NCBI RefSeq assembly: GCF_000374065.1
Contig: NZ_KB893263.1
Location: forward strand, 20,452 to 84,451
Length of the DNA stretch: 64,000 nt
Source: Spirosoma luteum DSM 19990
GTDB lineage: Bacteria; Bacteroidota; Bacteroidia; Cytophagales; Spirosomataceae
Reading direction: 5' to 3'
In this document: in pieces, positions 45,747-54,239 of the stretch
Numbering within the stretch: position 1 is the first letter of the stretch
How the letters are laid out: each line of letters begins with the position of its first letter
Program-made: the position numbers and the translations under genes
The notes under the pieces: generated by a model
The model's input: only the letters and a program-made list of their open reading frames with translations
What the model was told of the DNA's origin: nothing
Database searches by the model: none

Positions 45747-47027
45747 ATGTACCTTCCTTTTCGCATCCGTTACCTGCTTTACATCGGTATTCTTCATGCC
45801 TTGCTTGGTGGGTTGCTGTATCTCTTGTTGCGGGAAAACAAACTCCTGTTTATTGGATCGGAAGTAGCCATAGTACTATCAGGGTACGTTGCCATCCAGA
45901 TCTACCGGGCATTTCAGCAACCGTCGGCATTCATTGCGTCGGGTATTGAAGCTATTCGTGATAAGGACTTTACCGTTAAGTTTGTGCCGACGGGAAACCG
46001 GGAAATAGATGAGCTAATCACCGTGTATAACCTGATGATTGACCAGCTTCGGCAGGAGCGTACCCGGCAGGTGGAACAGCAGTTTTTTCTGGAAAAACTC
46101 ATAGAGGCCGCGCCCATTGCTATCCTGATTTTTGATTTCGACGGGCGTATTGCCTCCATTAACCCCAGGGCCAGTCAACTGCTGTCAGTGTCGTCTGCCG
46201 ATGTGGTGGGTAAAGAGCTGGGGGAGCTGGGGTATTCCTTACTGGCCCAGCTGGCCGATATGGCCGACGGCGACTCCCGGTTGATGAAGCCCAATGGCCT
46301 GGAAACCTATAAGATTCTGCGTTCTACCTTCATGGACCGGGGCTTCCGGCGGTCTTTTCTGATGATTGAGGAGCTGACACCGGAGCTGTTGGTAGCCGAA
46401 AAGAAAGCGTACAGCAAAGTAATCCGGATGATGGCCCACGAAGTGAATAATTCTATTGGTGCCGTTAATTCCATTCTGGACAGTGCCATGGCGTACATTC
46501 AGGAACCCGACGTGCTGCACGCCATGCAGGTAGCCCTGGACCGTAACAACCGTCTGAATGGCTTCATGCGCCGATTTGCCGATGTGGTGCGCCTGCCCCA
46601 GCCCCACCGGCGCACCACCGATCTGGGCAAGATTGTCCGGGATGTTGTGCGACTCATGCAACCTCAGGCCGGGGCCCGTGGGGTTGTGCTTCGGTGCGAA
46701 GCCGAGGAGAGTGTGCTACTGTCCATTGATGTTGAACAGATGGAGCAGGTACTGGTCAATGTTATTAAGAACGCCCTCGAAGCCTGCGAACCGGGCCAGT
46801 GTGTCGAGGTACTGATGACCGCACCCGTTCTCCGTATCCGGGACAATGGGCAACCTATTCCCGATGCCATTGCCGCTAACCTGTTCAATCCCTTTTATAG
46901 CACCAGGCCGGAAGGACAGGGTATTGGCTTGACCCTCACCCGCGAAGTTCTGCTCAACCACCAGTTTTCGTTTTCGCTTAAAACCAATGATGACGGCTGG
47001 ACGGAATTCCGGATTGAGTTTAAGTAA
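45747..47027 (+). CDS. sensor histidine kinase
   Basis: 426 residues. Two N-terminal membrane helices (LLYIGILHALLGGLLYLLL; LLFIGSEVAIVLSGYVAIQI) with almost no periplasmic loop, a HAMP-like linker, a PAS domain (about 120-220), the H-box MMAHEVNNSIGAVNS and a HATPase domain with DNGQPIPDAIAANLF and GQGIGLTL. It autophosphorylates and passes phosphate to the adjacent NtrC-family regulator. The short loop suggests sensing in the membrane or cytoplasm. Confidence 0.92.
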   Translation: MYLPFRIRYLLYIGILHALLGGLLYLLLRENKLLFIGSEVAIVLSGYVAIQIYRAFQQPSAFIASGIEAIRDKDFTVKFVPTGNREIDELITVYNLMIDQLRQERTRQVEQQFFLEKLIEAAPIAILIFDFDGRIASINPRASQLLSVSSADVVGKELGELGYSLLAQLADMADGDSRLMKPNGLETYKILRSTFMDRGFRRSFLMIEELTPELLVAEKKAYSKVIRMMAHEVNNSIGAVNSILDSAMAYIQEPDVLHAMQVALDRNNRLNGFMRRFADVVRLPQPHRRTTDLGKIVRDVVRLMQPQAGARGVVLRCEAEESVLLSIDVEQMEQVLVNVIKNALEACEPGQCVEVLMTAPVLRIRDNGQPIPDAIAANLFNPFYSTRPEGQGIGLTLTREVLLNHQFSFSLKTNDDGWTEFRIEFK

Positions 47028-47084
47028 CGGCCGGGTGGCGTAGCCTTGCAGGGCAGAAACCAGTAAAGTGGTCTCGCAGTCAAT

Positions 47085-48152
47085 TTATAAAGAGTCATTG
47101 TTCTTTAAAGACGAGGTAAGTGATTGTACGATACCGATACACATAGACAGGAAGGTAAGCAGCCAGGCCGCCAGCGAAACGTATAGGAAAAGACCAGCAA
47201 TACGTTTCAGGTAAGGTGTTGCTATATAATCTGCCAGGTGCCAGGTACACACTGAATACATACCCACGCAGAAAACAAAGGCCCAGTACTGCGGATGGTA
47301 CGTCAGCTTAACTTTTTTTACCGTATACCGCCAGATACTAAGTACAACGAGCAGGGGAATCCAGCCGGTACTGGTAGCCCAGGTAAGCAGACTCATCCCG
47401 GTCAGCACCGGCTTAAACGCCTGAAACAGGCCCGTCGTATCCAGGTTCTGAATTACCGTAACGCCGGAAAGGGTACTAATCGCAGCAGCCCCCATCATTA
47501 TCCAGTAAGGCGGCTTAAACGATTCGGCATCGAGTGGCAAAAAGGCCAGCCGATACACGATCAGGGTGATGAGAATAAGATAAAAAACAAGTCCCAGGAA
47601 ATAAGCCGAAAGGGCAAAAAACAGGAAAGCCTCCGTCCAAACGGTCAAGTGCGGGGCCAGGGTGGCGCCCAGTATGACCAGCGATTGCGTAGCGACAACC
47701 AGGAGCAGCCAAACGCCACTAATGCCTTTTTCGACGGGCGGCTTTTCGGTTTGTGTTATGACAAGCGTTAAAAAAGAATAAAGCAGGAGCAACCATACCG
47801 CCAGAGCAAACAACCAGAGCAGGGTGGCTGGCAGATAAGTATGCTTAACCAGTGCGTATTGGGTTCCCAGAATGCAGGAACCCGCTACCACAGTGAAAAA
47901 GCCAGCCCCTTTCTCATGAGAAGCCAGATCAGCCCGTAGCGCCGGGAAAAAGCCAAAAAAACGAATGCCGAACAGGATAAACAACAGTCCATATTCTACA
48001 TTGTTAATCCAGAACAACACACTGCTGACCAGCGACAGGTGGAACAAGTTGGCTCCGGTCGAGACGATACCCGTGGCCATCACCAAAGCAAAGTAGGCTG
48101 GAAACAACGGTTTAATACCTGCTTTTAACCTGGAGCTAACACTCATGCTCAT
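47085..48152 (-). CDS. TDT/SLAC1-family membrane transporter
   Basis: 355 residues with about ten hydrophobic helices. The start of the domain, GIKPLFPAYFALVMATGIVS, is typical of tellurite-resistance/dicarboxylate (TDT, SLAC1-like) anion carriers or channels. It may export an anion such as a dicarboxylate, sulfite or chloride. It is convergent with the kinase gene and followed upstream by the molybdopterin oxidoreductase group on the same strand, so it may carry that enzyme's substrate or product; this is inference. Confidence 0.82.
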   Translation of the reverse strand: MSMSVSSRLKAGIKPLFPAYFALVMATGIVSTGANLFHLSLVSSVLFWINNVEYGLLFILFGIRFFGFFPALRADLASHEKGAGFFTVVAGSCILGTQYALVKHTYLPATLLWLFALAVWLLLLYSFLTLVITQTEKPPVEKGISGVWLLLVVATQSLVILGATLAPHLTVWTEAFLFFALSAYFLGLVFYLILITLIVYRLAFLPLDAESFKPPYWIMMGAAAISTLSGVTVIQNLDTTGLFQAFKPVLTGMSLLTWATSTGWIPLLVVLSIWRYTVKKVKLTYHPQYWAFVFCVGMYSVCTWHLADYIATPYLKRIAGLFLYVSLAAWLLTFLSMCIGIVQSLTSSLKNNDSL

Positions 48153-48231
48153 AATTGATTACGGCTCCGCCAATTTTCGGCAGGGCCGTAACCCGGCAGA
48201 ATAATAGGACGAATCAGTCGGAAGTTGCTGG

Positions 48232-48690
48232 CTAATCAGCCGCGATCAGGGTTTGTGGAGCGGCTACCTTGATGCGGGTCAGCAAAAAGGCCAACTGCCG
48301 TTTGGTGTCGTCCCGAAACCGGGCACAGGCCTCTTCCAGTTCTTTATCGTGCAACCCCTGCGCTGCCTGAGAAAGCACAATCCAGCACAGTTCAGCTTCA
48401 TTGGCCATCAGCCACAAATCGTGCAGATCCCGCAGCAGGGCAAGCCCTCCGCTACGGGGCTCGTCGAAGAGAGACTGCATCAGGCGTTCCGGCTCATCGC
48501 TTTTCTCCTCCGAATAGCGCTCAACAAAGGGTTTTAGCTCGTTTACGTGCTTTTCCGACCAGGTAGCCAGCAACTGGCAGACCTGTTCAATATCAGGTTC
48601 GTCTTTGTGGTGATCTGCCACTTGCCTGAGTGCTTTGGTCAGTTCCTGTTCGCTGTCATGCGCCAGCGCAATGTAGTTACCGATATGCAT
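48232..48690 (-). CDS. ferritin-like four-helix protein, partner of the oxidoreductase
   Basis: 152 residues from ATG 48690. All-helical with conserved-looking Glu/His positions (AHDSEQELTKALRQVADHH, then WSEKHVNELKPF, then WLMANEAELCWIVLSQAAQG), like ferritin-like bundles. It starts 13 bp after the oxidoreductase stop, so they are co-transcribed. A redox or assembly helper for that enzyme is likely, but the metal site is not certain. Confidence 0.6.
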   Translation of the reverse strand: MHIGNYIALAHDSEQELTKALRQVADHHKDEPDIEQVCQLLATWSEKHVNELKPFVERYSEEKSDEPERLMQSLFDEPRSGGLALLRDLHDLWLMANEAELCWIVLSQAAQGLHDKELEEACARFRDDTKRQLAFLLTRIKVAAPQTLIAAD

Positions 48691-48703
48691 AGCTGAGCTC
48701 GGG

Positions 48704-50995
48704 TTAGATTTTACGGATACGCACGGCGGCATATTTGTAGTGGGGCTGCTTGCTGACAGCATCCCATTCGGTAATGGTTAACTCATTGGCCGCCCGTTTT
48801 CGACCGGGTTCATCCCAATAGCCGTAATGAAAGGGAATAAACACCAGCCCCGGCTCAATATCGCCCACCAGCACGGGTTCAGTGACCGTACCCCGCCGGG
48901 AAGCTACCTCAACCATATCACCGGTTTTCAGGCCGTAGCGCGCGGCATCTTCGTCGGATACCTGCACGAACGCGTCCGGGGCTGCTTCATTGAGTTGTCT
49001 CGACCGGCCCGTTTTGGTTCGGGTATGGAAATGGTACACCAGCCGACCCGTAGTAAGCCAGAGCGGATACTCCTCGTCGGGTTCTTCGTGCGGAGGCTCA
49101 TAGTCCACACCCTTCAGGAACGCTTTACCCTTTGGGTCTTTAGCCTTGTATTCCTCCTGGGTAACAGCCGCGCCCGTTACCAGGTCGTGGCCGTAGGTCT
49201 CGCAGTAATCAACATTGGTATTGAAAACCCCGTCCTCGTACAGATGATGTTTGCCATCAGGATACTGCTCGTTGCAGGGCCATTGAATCCCGCTGCCTTC
49301 ACTCAGTTTAGCGTAGCTCATGCCAGTATAATCGCAGGGTCGGCCGCGGGTGCATTCTTTCCACGCTTCAAAGCATTCTTCGGGAGTTTTCCATTTTATG
49401 AGCGGGCCGCCGTCTTTATCCCGAAAATCCATCCGTCGGGCGTAATCCAGGAAAATTTCGAAATCAGGTTTAGCTTCGCCCGGTGGGTCAACAGCTTTGT
49501 GCGATATATGGACCGTCCGGTCCACATTGGTGAATGTGCCGGTTTTTTCGCCCCAGATAGCCGCCGGAAGCACGACATCGGCATACTTAGCGGTTTCAGT
49601 CATAAAGGCATCCTGCACCACAACGAACAGGTTCTCCTGTTGCAAAATCGAACGGACACGTTCCAACTGGGGCAGGGAAACGGCCGGATTGGTCCCGCTA
49701 ATCCACAGCATGTTGATGGAGCCTTTCTCGGCGTACCGCCAGATTTGCATGGCATGGGTTGGGGGCGACCAGTGCGGAATGATGTCGGAGTCGATATTCC
49801 AGAGCGTGGCCAACTGTTCGATATGCGCCTTGTTTCCCCAGTTCCGGAAAGCAGGCAGGTCACCATCCGCTCCGCATTCGCGCGTGTTCTGAGCCGTGGG
49901 CTGCCCGTTCATCTGGTAAATACCACTGCCCGGATGGCCAATCAGGCCACGAATCAGATGCAGGTTGTTGACCTGCACAGCAGCTGCCGTAGCCTGCATG
50001 GACTGGTAAACACCCTGAAGAACCGTAGAAACCAGCGTTTTAGCCGTTCCCAGTATCTGAGCGGCTTCCCGAAGTTTCCCGGCCGGTACGCCCGTAAGCG
50101 CTTCAACACGCTCCGGCGACCAGTGCGAAACGATTTCTTTTAACTCCTCGAAGCCAATCGTGTGGGCATCTATAAAGTCCTGGTTAATGTGGCCCGCCTG
50201 AATGATCAAATTCAGCAGGCCATTCATAACCGGCACGTTCGTACCGACCCTGGGAGCCAGGTGAACGGTTGCTTTCCTGGCCGTGAAGGTCTCCCGAGGG
50301 TCAATGACTACTAGTTTGGGCGGATTTTTACCGGCTAAGCGGTCCAGAATCCGCATCCACAGGACGGTTTGCTGAGAGGCTATATTATGGCCTATGTGCA
50401 GGATGGCTTCGGTCGTATCGAGGTCGGTATAGGAGCCGGGCTGCCCATCGGACCCAAACGAAACTTTTAGCGCGGCTGCGGCCGTAGCCGTGCACAGGCG
50501 GGTGTTTCCGTCCATGTGGGGTGTTCCCAGTCCCGCCTTTCCCAGTACCCCCAGGGTGTAGTACTCTTCCAGGAAGAGCTGTCCGCTGGTATAAAATCCG
50601 ATACCCAGCGCTGTTTTTTTGCTGATGATATCCTTGGAACGCTGAACCATCAGGTCCATAGCTTCATCCCAGCTAGCCTCTTCCAGTTTACCATTACGAC
50701 GAATCAGGGGTTTGGTAAGTCGGTCCTGGCTGTTGTTAGCCACCCAGCCGTGGAGCCCTTTGGGGCCAAGCCGCCCATGATTGACGGCATCGACAGCCCG
50801 GCCCCGCACGCCCACAATCCGGCCGTCTTTCACGCCAATGTCCATACCGCAACCATTGGAGCATAACACGCAGGCCGACTGCACCCAATGATCCGGCTCT
50901 TCTTCGGTTTTTTCATCGACTCGTACGGGCCAATGGCCTTCGTAAGGTTTTCGCTCACCCCAAATGTCCTTAATACTGTCGCGGGTCTGTTCCAT
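48704..50995 (-). CDS. molybdopterin oxidoreductase (nitrate reductase/formate dehydrogenase-like)
   Basis: 763 residues of the DMSO-reductase superfamily. The N-terminal Fe-S motif has Cys42, Cys45 and Cys49 (CVLCSNGC), but the fourth position of the usual G-x-L-C-x-K-G is Gly77 (GRLGPKG). The probable molybdenum ligand Cys lies in GNTRLCTATAAAALK. The C-terminal molybdopterin-dinucleotide binding domain (DAARYGLKTGDMVEVASRRG) is complete. Without a signal peptide it should be cytoplasmic. Its substrate is unclear; an assimilatory-nitrate-reductase-like or formate-dehydrogenase-like enzyme is possible. Confidence 0.88.
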   Translation of the reverse strand: MEQTRDSIKDIWGERKPYEGHWPVRVDEKTEEEPDHWVQSACVLCSNGCGMDIGVKDGRIVGVRGRAVDAVNHGRLGPKGLHGWVANNSQDRLTKPLIRRNGKLEEASWDEAMDLMVQRSKDIISKKTALGIGFYTSGQLFLEEYYTLGVLGKAGLGTPHMDGNTRLCTATAAAALKVSFGSDGQPGSYTDLDTTEAILHIGHNIASQQTVLWMRILDRLAGKNPPKLVVIDPRETFTARKATVHLAPRVGTNVPVMNGLLNLIIQAGHINQDFIDAHTIGFEELKEIVSHWSPERVEALTGVPAGKLREAAQILGTAKTLVSTVLQGVYQSMQATAAAVQVNNLHLIRGLIGHPGSGIYQMNGQPTAQNTRECGADGDLPAFRNWGNKAHIEQLATLWNIDSDIIPHWSPPTHAMQIWRYAEKGSINMLWISGTNPAVSLPQLERVRSILQQENLFVVVQDAFMTETAKYADVVLPAAIWGEKTGTFTNVDRTVHISHKAVDPPGEAKPDFEIFLDYARRMDFRDKDGGPLIKWKTPEECFEAWKECTRGRPCDYTGMSYAKLSEGSGIQWPCNEQYPDGKHHLYEDGVFNTNVDYCETYGHDLVTGAAVTQEEYKAKDPKGKAFLKGVDYEPPHEEPDEEYPLWLTTGRLVYHFHTRTKTGRSRQLNEAAPDAFVQVSDEDAARYGLKTGDMVEVASRRGTVTEPVLVGDIEPGLVFIPFHYGYWDEPGRKRAANELTITEWDAVSKQPHYKYAAVRIRKI

Positions 50996-51288
50996 ACGGG
51001 TCTGTAAAAGCAGAAAAGAAATACGAGTCTGAGAAGCTATTGGCGTTAATCGCTTTGGCCTGACAAGGCGTCCTTAGCCAGGGGTACCAGTCCAATCACT
51101 AAACCAGATTGGCTCTGAGAGTAACCGGGTCAGGCGGGCCTGGTGTTATTACTGGAGTGAGTAGTTAGCCAACGGCCCAGGCTATATGGTCTGATGCATG
51201 GCTGCGAAGCGCAGCCTTACTCCTTGAGGAATAGTAGTTACGGCAACGATTTGGTCATGACTAAAGATGACTGACTTGTCGGGGAGGA

Positions 51289-51312
51289 CGTTATATTTGT
51301 ACGGATATAACG
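51289..51312 (+). promoter_or_regulatory. ModE-like operator over the -7 box of the mod operon
   Basis: CGTTATAT (51289-51296) and ATATAACG (51305-51312) are perfect inverted repeats separated by 8 bp. The 24-bp site matches the ModE consensus CGnTATATA-N6-TATATAACG at nearly all positions. The -7 box TATATTTG (51292-51299) lies within it. Upstream, the rest of the 335-bp gap (50996-51288) holds one short perfect hairpin (51200-51216) and nothing else recognised. Confidence 0.6.
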
Positions 51313-51330
51313 CTACCTTCCGGCTACCGT

Positions 51331-51846
51331 ATGAAAAACCTGCCAGTACGCATTTTCTTAACCAACCGGGCCGTTTTAATCCTGCTCATCATACTTTGGG
51401 CTGTACCAATGCGGAGTTGGGCCCAGGCGGTATTGACCATTTCCGGCGACGTAACGAAACCGATTACACTTCAGGAAACGGAGGTGAAGAGCATGCCTCA
51501 CATCGAGGTGACAGCTAAGGACCACGATGGCAAAGAACACCGGTATGCAGGCGTGGCACTGGTTGACCTCCTCAAACAGGCGGGAACTCCGCTGGGGGGC
51601 GAATTGAGAGGGAAAAACCTGCGGAAATTTGTGTTGGTCAAAGGGGCAGATGAGTATGAGGTGCTGTTTGCGCTCCCCGAACTCGATCCTGATTTTGCTA
51701 CTCAGACCATTTTGCTGGCCGACGCCGTGGATGGCGCACCGTTAGTGCCGGGTGCGGGGCCGTATCGGGTGGTGGTACCCGAAGAAAAAAGGCCAACCCG
51801 CTGGGTTAGGAACGTAAAATCAATCGAGGTACGATTGGCTCTCTGA
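51331..51846 (+). CDS. secreted protein with molybdopterin-oxidoreductase (sulfite-oxidase-type) fold, cysteine-free
   Basis: 171 residues. A signal peptide (hydrophobic about 15-27, SWA-QA), then a domain that resembles the sulfite oxidase-type molybdopterin domain (LTISGDVTKPITL; YAGVALVDLLKQAG; RWVRNVKSIEV). The sequence contains no Cys at all, so the cysteine that normally binds molybdenum is missing. It probably does not act as a normal Mo enzyme and may bind molybdate or a related ligand. First gene of the modABC operon, 31 bp before modA. Confidence 0.8.
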   Translation: MKNLPVRIFLTNRAVLILLIILWAVPMRSWAQAVLTISGDVTKPITLQETEVKSMPHIEVTAKDHDGKEHRYAGVALVDLLKQAGTPLGGELRGKNLRKFVLVKGADEYEVLFALPELDPDFATQTILLADAVDGAPLVPGAGPYRVVVPEEKRPTRWVRNVKSIEVRLAL

Positions 51847-51877
51847 ATTGACCGGTATAAAATGGATACCATCACGC

Positions 51878-52621
51878 ATGAAAAAACTACTTATTCTGCT
51901 TCTTTTTTGCCCTTTTACCCTGTTCGCGCAACCCCTTCGGGTGGCGGTGGCTGCCAACGCACAGTTTGTTATTGAACAATTGAAAGTGGCCTTTCAGAAA
52001 AAGACCGGCACGCCACTGGAATTGATTGTTAGTTCATCCGGTAAGCTTACAACCCAGATTCAGCAGGGTGCCCCGTACGACGTTTTTCTATCGGCCGATA
52101 TGGAATACCCCCAAACGTTACACGAAGCAGGATTGACAACAGCCGCGCCGGTGGTATATGCCTATGGTTCGCTGGTAGTATGGACCCTGAGTGACCTGCC
52201 CCTCAATGCCGATCTGCGCGTATTGGCAAACCCCGCTGTTCGGCATATTGCCATTGCCAATCCGGCTACGGCTCCCTACGGCAAAGCGGCTGTTTCCTTC
52301 CTCAAATACAGAAAACGACTGGACCCGGTAAAGGCCAAGATTGTGTATGGCGAAAGTATTGCACAGGTGAATCAGTACGTATTGACGGGGGCGGCTGAGG
52401 TTGGATTTACGGCCAAATCGGTGGTGCTGGACCCAACACTCACCAAACGCGGGCACTGGATTGACCTCCCCACCACGGGGTATTCACCCATTGCGCAGGG
52501 CGTAGTCATACTCAAGCGGACGGGCCAGTCCAAAGCGGCCCGACAGTTTGTGCAGTTTTTGCGTAGTCCGGATGCCCGACGTATTTTGCAACAGTTTGGC
52601 TACCGTTCGCCCGCATCCTGA
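51878..52621 (+). CDS. modA: molybdate ABC transporter substrate-binding protein
   Basis: 247 residues from ATG 51878. A signal peptide (MKKLLILLLFCPFTLFA), then the periplasmic-binding fold with VAVAANAQFVIEQL, the SSSGKLTTQIQQGAPYDVFL region that contacts the anion, and TNAEVGFTAKS-like late strands (GAAEVGFTAKSVVL). It captures molybdate or tungstate for ModBC. Followed by modB after 18 bp. Confidence 0.95.
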   Translation: MKKLLILLLFCPFTLFAQPLRVAVAANAQFVIEQLKVAFQKKTGTPLELIVSSSGKLTTQIQQGAPYDVFLSADMEYPQTLHEAGLTTAAPVVYAYGSLVVWTLSDLPLNADLRVLANPAVRHIAIANPATAPYGKAAVSFLKYRKRLDPVKAKIVYGESIAQVNQYVLTGAAEVGFTAKSVVLDPTLTKRGHWIDLPTTGYSPIAQGVVILKRTGQSKAARQFVQFLRSPDARRILQQFGYRSPAS

Positions 52622-52639
52622 TTTAATACCCACTAGCTC

Positions 52640-53305
52640 ATGCCCATCGACTGGGACCCCATCTGGCTGACATTACGCCTGGCTGGCATCACCACCTTAC
52701 TACTGCTGCTGATTGGTATACCGCTGGCGAGTTGGCTGGCGCTGAGCCGGTTCAGGCTCAAACCGATGGTCGAAGCCCTCATCAGCCTGCCGCTGGTGTT
52801 GCCGCCATCGGTCGTGGGGTTTTACCTGCTACTCGCGTTCAGTCCGACCAGTGCGTTTGGGGCCTGGTTGCTACAAACGGTTGATCTGCAACTGATTTTT
52901 TCGTTCGAGGGGCTGGTGGTGGCGTCGTTGCTGTACAGCTTGCCGTTTATGGTGCATCCCATTCAGGCGGGGCTGGAAAACCTGCCCGTTTCCTGGCGTG
53001 AGGCATCCTACACGCTGGGGCAGTCGCCGGTCAGAACGATAGTTCGGGTGCTGTTGCCCAACTGCAAACCCGCCCTGCTGACGGGCATTGTGCTGACGTT
53101 TGCCCATACCATTGGCGAGTTTGGCCTGGTGCTGATGATAGGAGGGAACCTGCCCGGTCAGACCAGAGTAGCCTCTATTGCCATTTATGACGAGGTTGAA
53201 CTGCTGCACTTCGATACCGCCCACGCCTATGCTGCCCTGTTGCTGGCGATTTCCTTCGCCATCCTGCTGCTGGTGTACGGGATCAATAAACGCGTAACGG
53301 TATGA
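52640..53305 (+). CDS. modB: molybdate ABC transporter permease
   Basis: 221 residues with five to six membrane helices. The EAA-type loop REASYTLGQSPVRTIVRVLLP and the signature FAHTIGEFGLVLMIGGNLPG match ModB. It forms the channel for molybdate. Its stop overlaps the modC start by 4 bp. Confidence 0.95.
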   Translation: MPIDWDPIWLTLRLAGITTLLLLLIGIPLASWLALSRFRLKPMVEALISLPLVLPPSVVGFYLLLAFSPTSAFGAWLLQTVDLQLIFSFEGLVVASLLYSLPFMVHPIQAGLENLPVSWREASYTLGQSPVRTIVRVLLPNCKPALLTGIVLTFAHTIGEFGLVLMIGGNLPGQTRVASIAIYDEVELLHFDTAHAYAALLLAISFAILLLVYGINKRVTV

Positions 53306-54150
53306 TTCACATTGATGTAATACTACCGCGTCTGTTTGCCGAAGGAGCCACCGAACTCAACGTGCAGATTGAACTGGAGTTGGGTGGCCTAACGGCTTTG
53401 GTCGGCCCATCTGGTTCCGGGAAAACTACCCTGCTGCGGCTGTTGGCTGGATTGGAAACGCCCCGCTCGGGCCGAATCACGGTCGATGGAGCCGTGTGGT
53501 ATGACAAAGAGGAGGGTGTCAACCTACCCCCTCAGCAACGGGCCATCGGATTTGTGTTTCAGGATACGGCCCTCTTTCCGAATATGACTGTCCGGGAGAA
53601 TATTGCCTATGCAGCCCCGGGCGGGCAGCCGGGACTCGTAGAGGAGTTGATCGAGGGGACGGGTCTGGAACCATTCCTCAACCGGAAGCCGGGCCGGTTG
53701 TCGGGGGGGCAGCGGCAACGGGTAGCACTGGCCCGGGCACTGGTACGGCGGCCCCGACTTTTGCTGCTGGATGAACCGTTTGCTGCACTGGATACTCACT
53801 CCAGTCACCAACTACAGCAGGTGCTGGTAAAACTCCATCAGCAATGGCAAACGACCACGCTGCTGGTTAGTCACCATGATGCGGATGTTCAGGCACTGGC
53901 CGACCGGGTTATTCGCCTGGTAGAGGGCCACGTTCAAACGGATGAACGGATTGGAAGCCGTATGCCCGATCCATTGATGCACGAGCGCATTAAGCAGATT
54001 GAGTACGACGAAAACCGGCAGGTGTGGGTCATTGAAACGGCCAATTCACGGCTGCAATCGACCAATCCGGCCTGGAGTCAATTTAAGGTAGGGGATGAGG
54101 TGCAACTAGCGGGGAAAACGCAACGTACAAATGGCGGTTTTAATTTATAA
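53302..54150 (+). CDS. modC: molybdate ABC transporter ATP-binding protein
   Basis: 282 residues. Walker A GPSGSGKTT, signature LSGGQRQRVALARALV, Walker B LLLLDEPFAALD and the H-loop VSHHD are present. A C-terminal extension from about 210 (MHERIKQIEYDENRQVW) is like a partial molybdate-binding TOBE domain, probably one mobile unit. It powers ModAB. Confidence 0.94.
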   Translation: MIHIDVILPRLFAEGATELNVQIELELGGLTALVGPSGSGKTTLLRLLAGLETPRSGRITVDGAVWYDKEEGVNLPPQQRAIGFVFQDTALFPNMTVRENIAYAAPGGQPGLVEELIEGTGLEPFLNRKPGRLSGGQRQRVALARALVRRPRLLLLDEPFAALDTHSSHQLQQVLVKLHQQWQTTTLLVSHHDADVQALADRVIRLVEGHVQTDERIGSRMPDPLMHERIKQIEYDENRQVWVIETANSRLQSTNPAWSQFKVGDEVQLAGKTQRTNGGFNL

Positions 54151-54239
54151 GCCGCTTATATTCAGATGCTTATATGGGTATGGTAGTGAACTATTGATGG
54201 CGATGGGGTGTTTTATATGTACGACTCTCAACGTACCTA

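Noticed and set aside
50996..51288. Molybdenum-cofactor riboswitch upstream of the mod operon
   Set aside because: Only one short hairpin (51200-51216) is visible and none of the known conserved core could be matched; the ModE-like operator explains regulation better.
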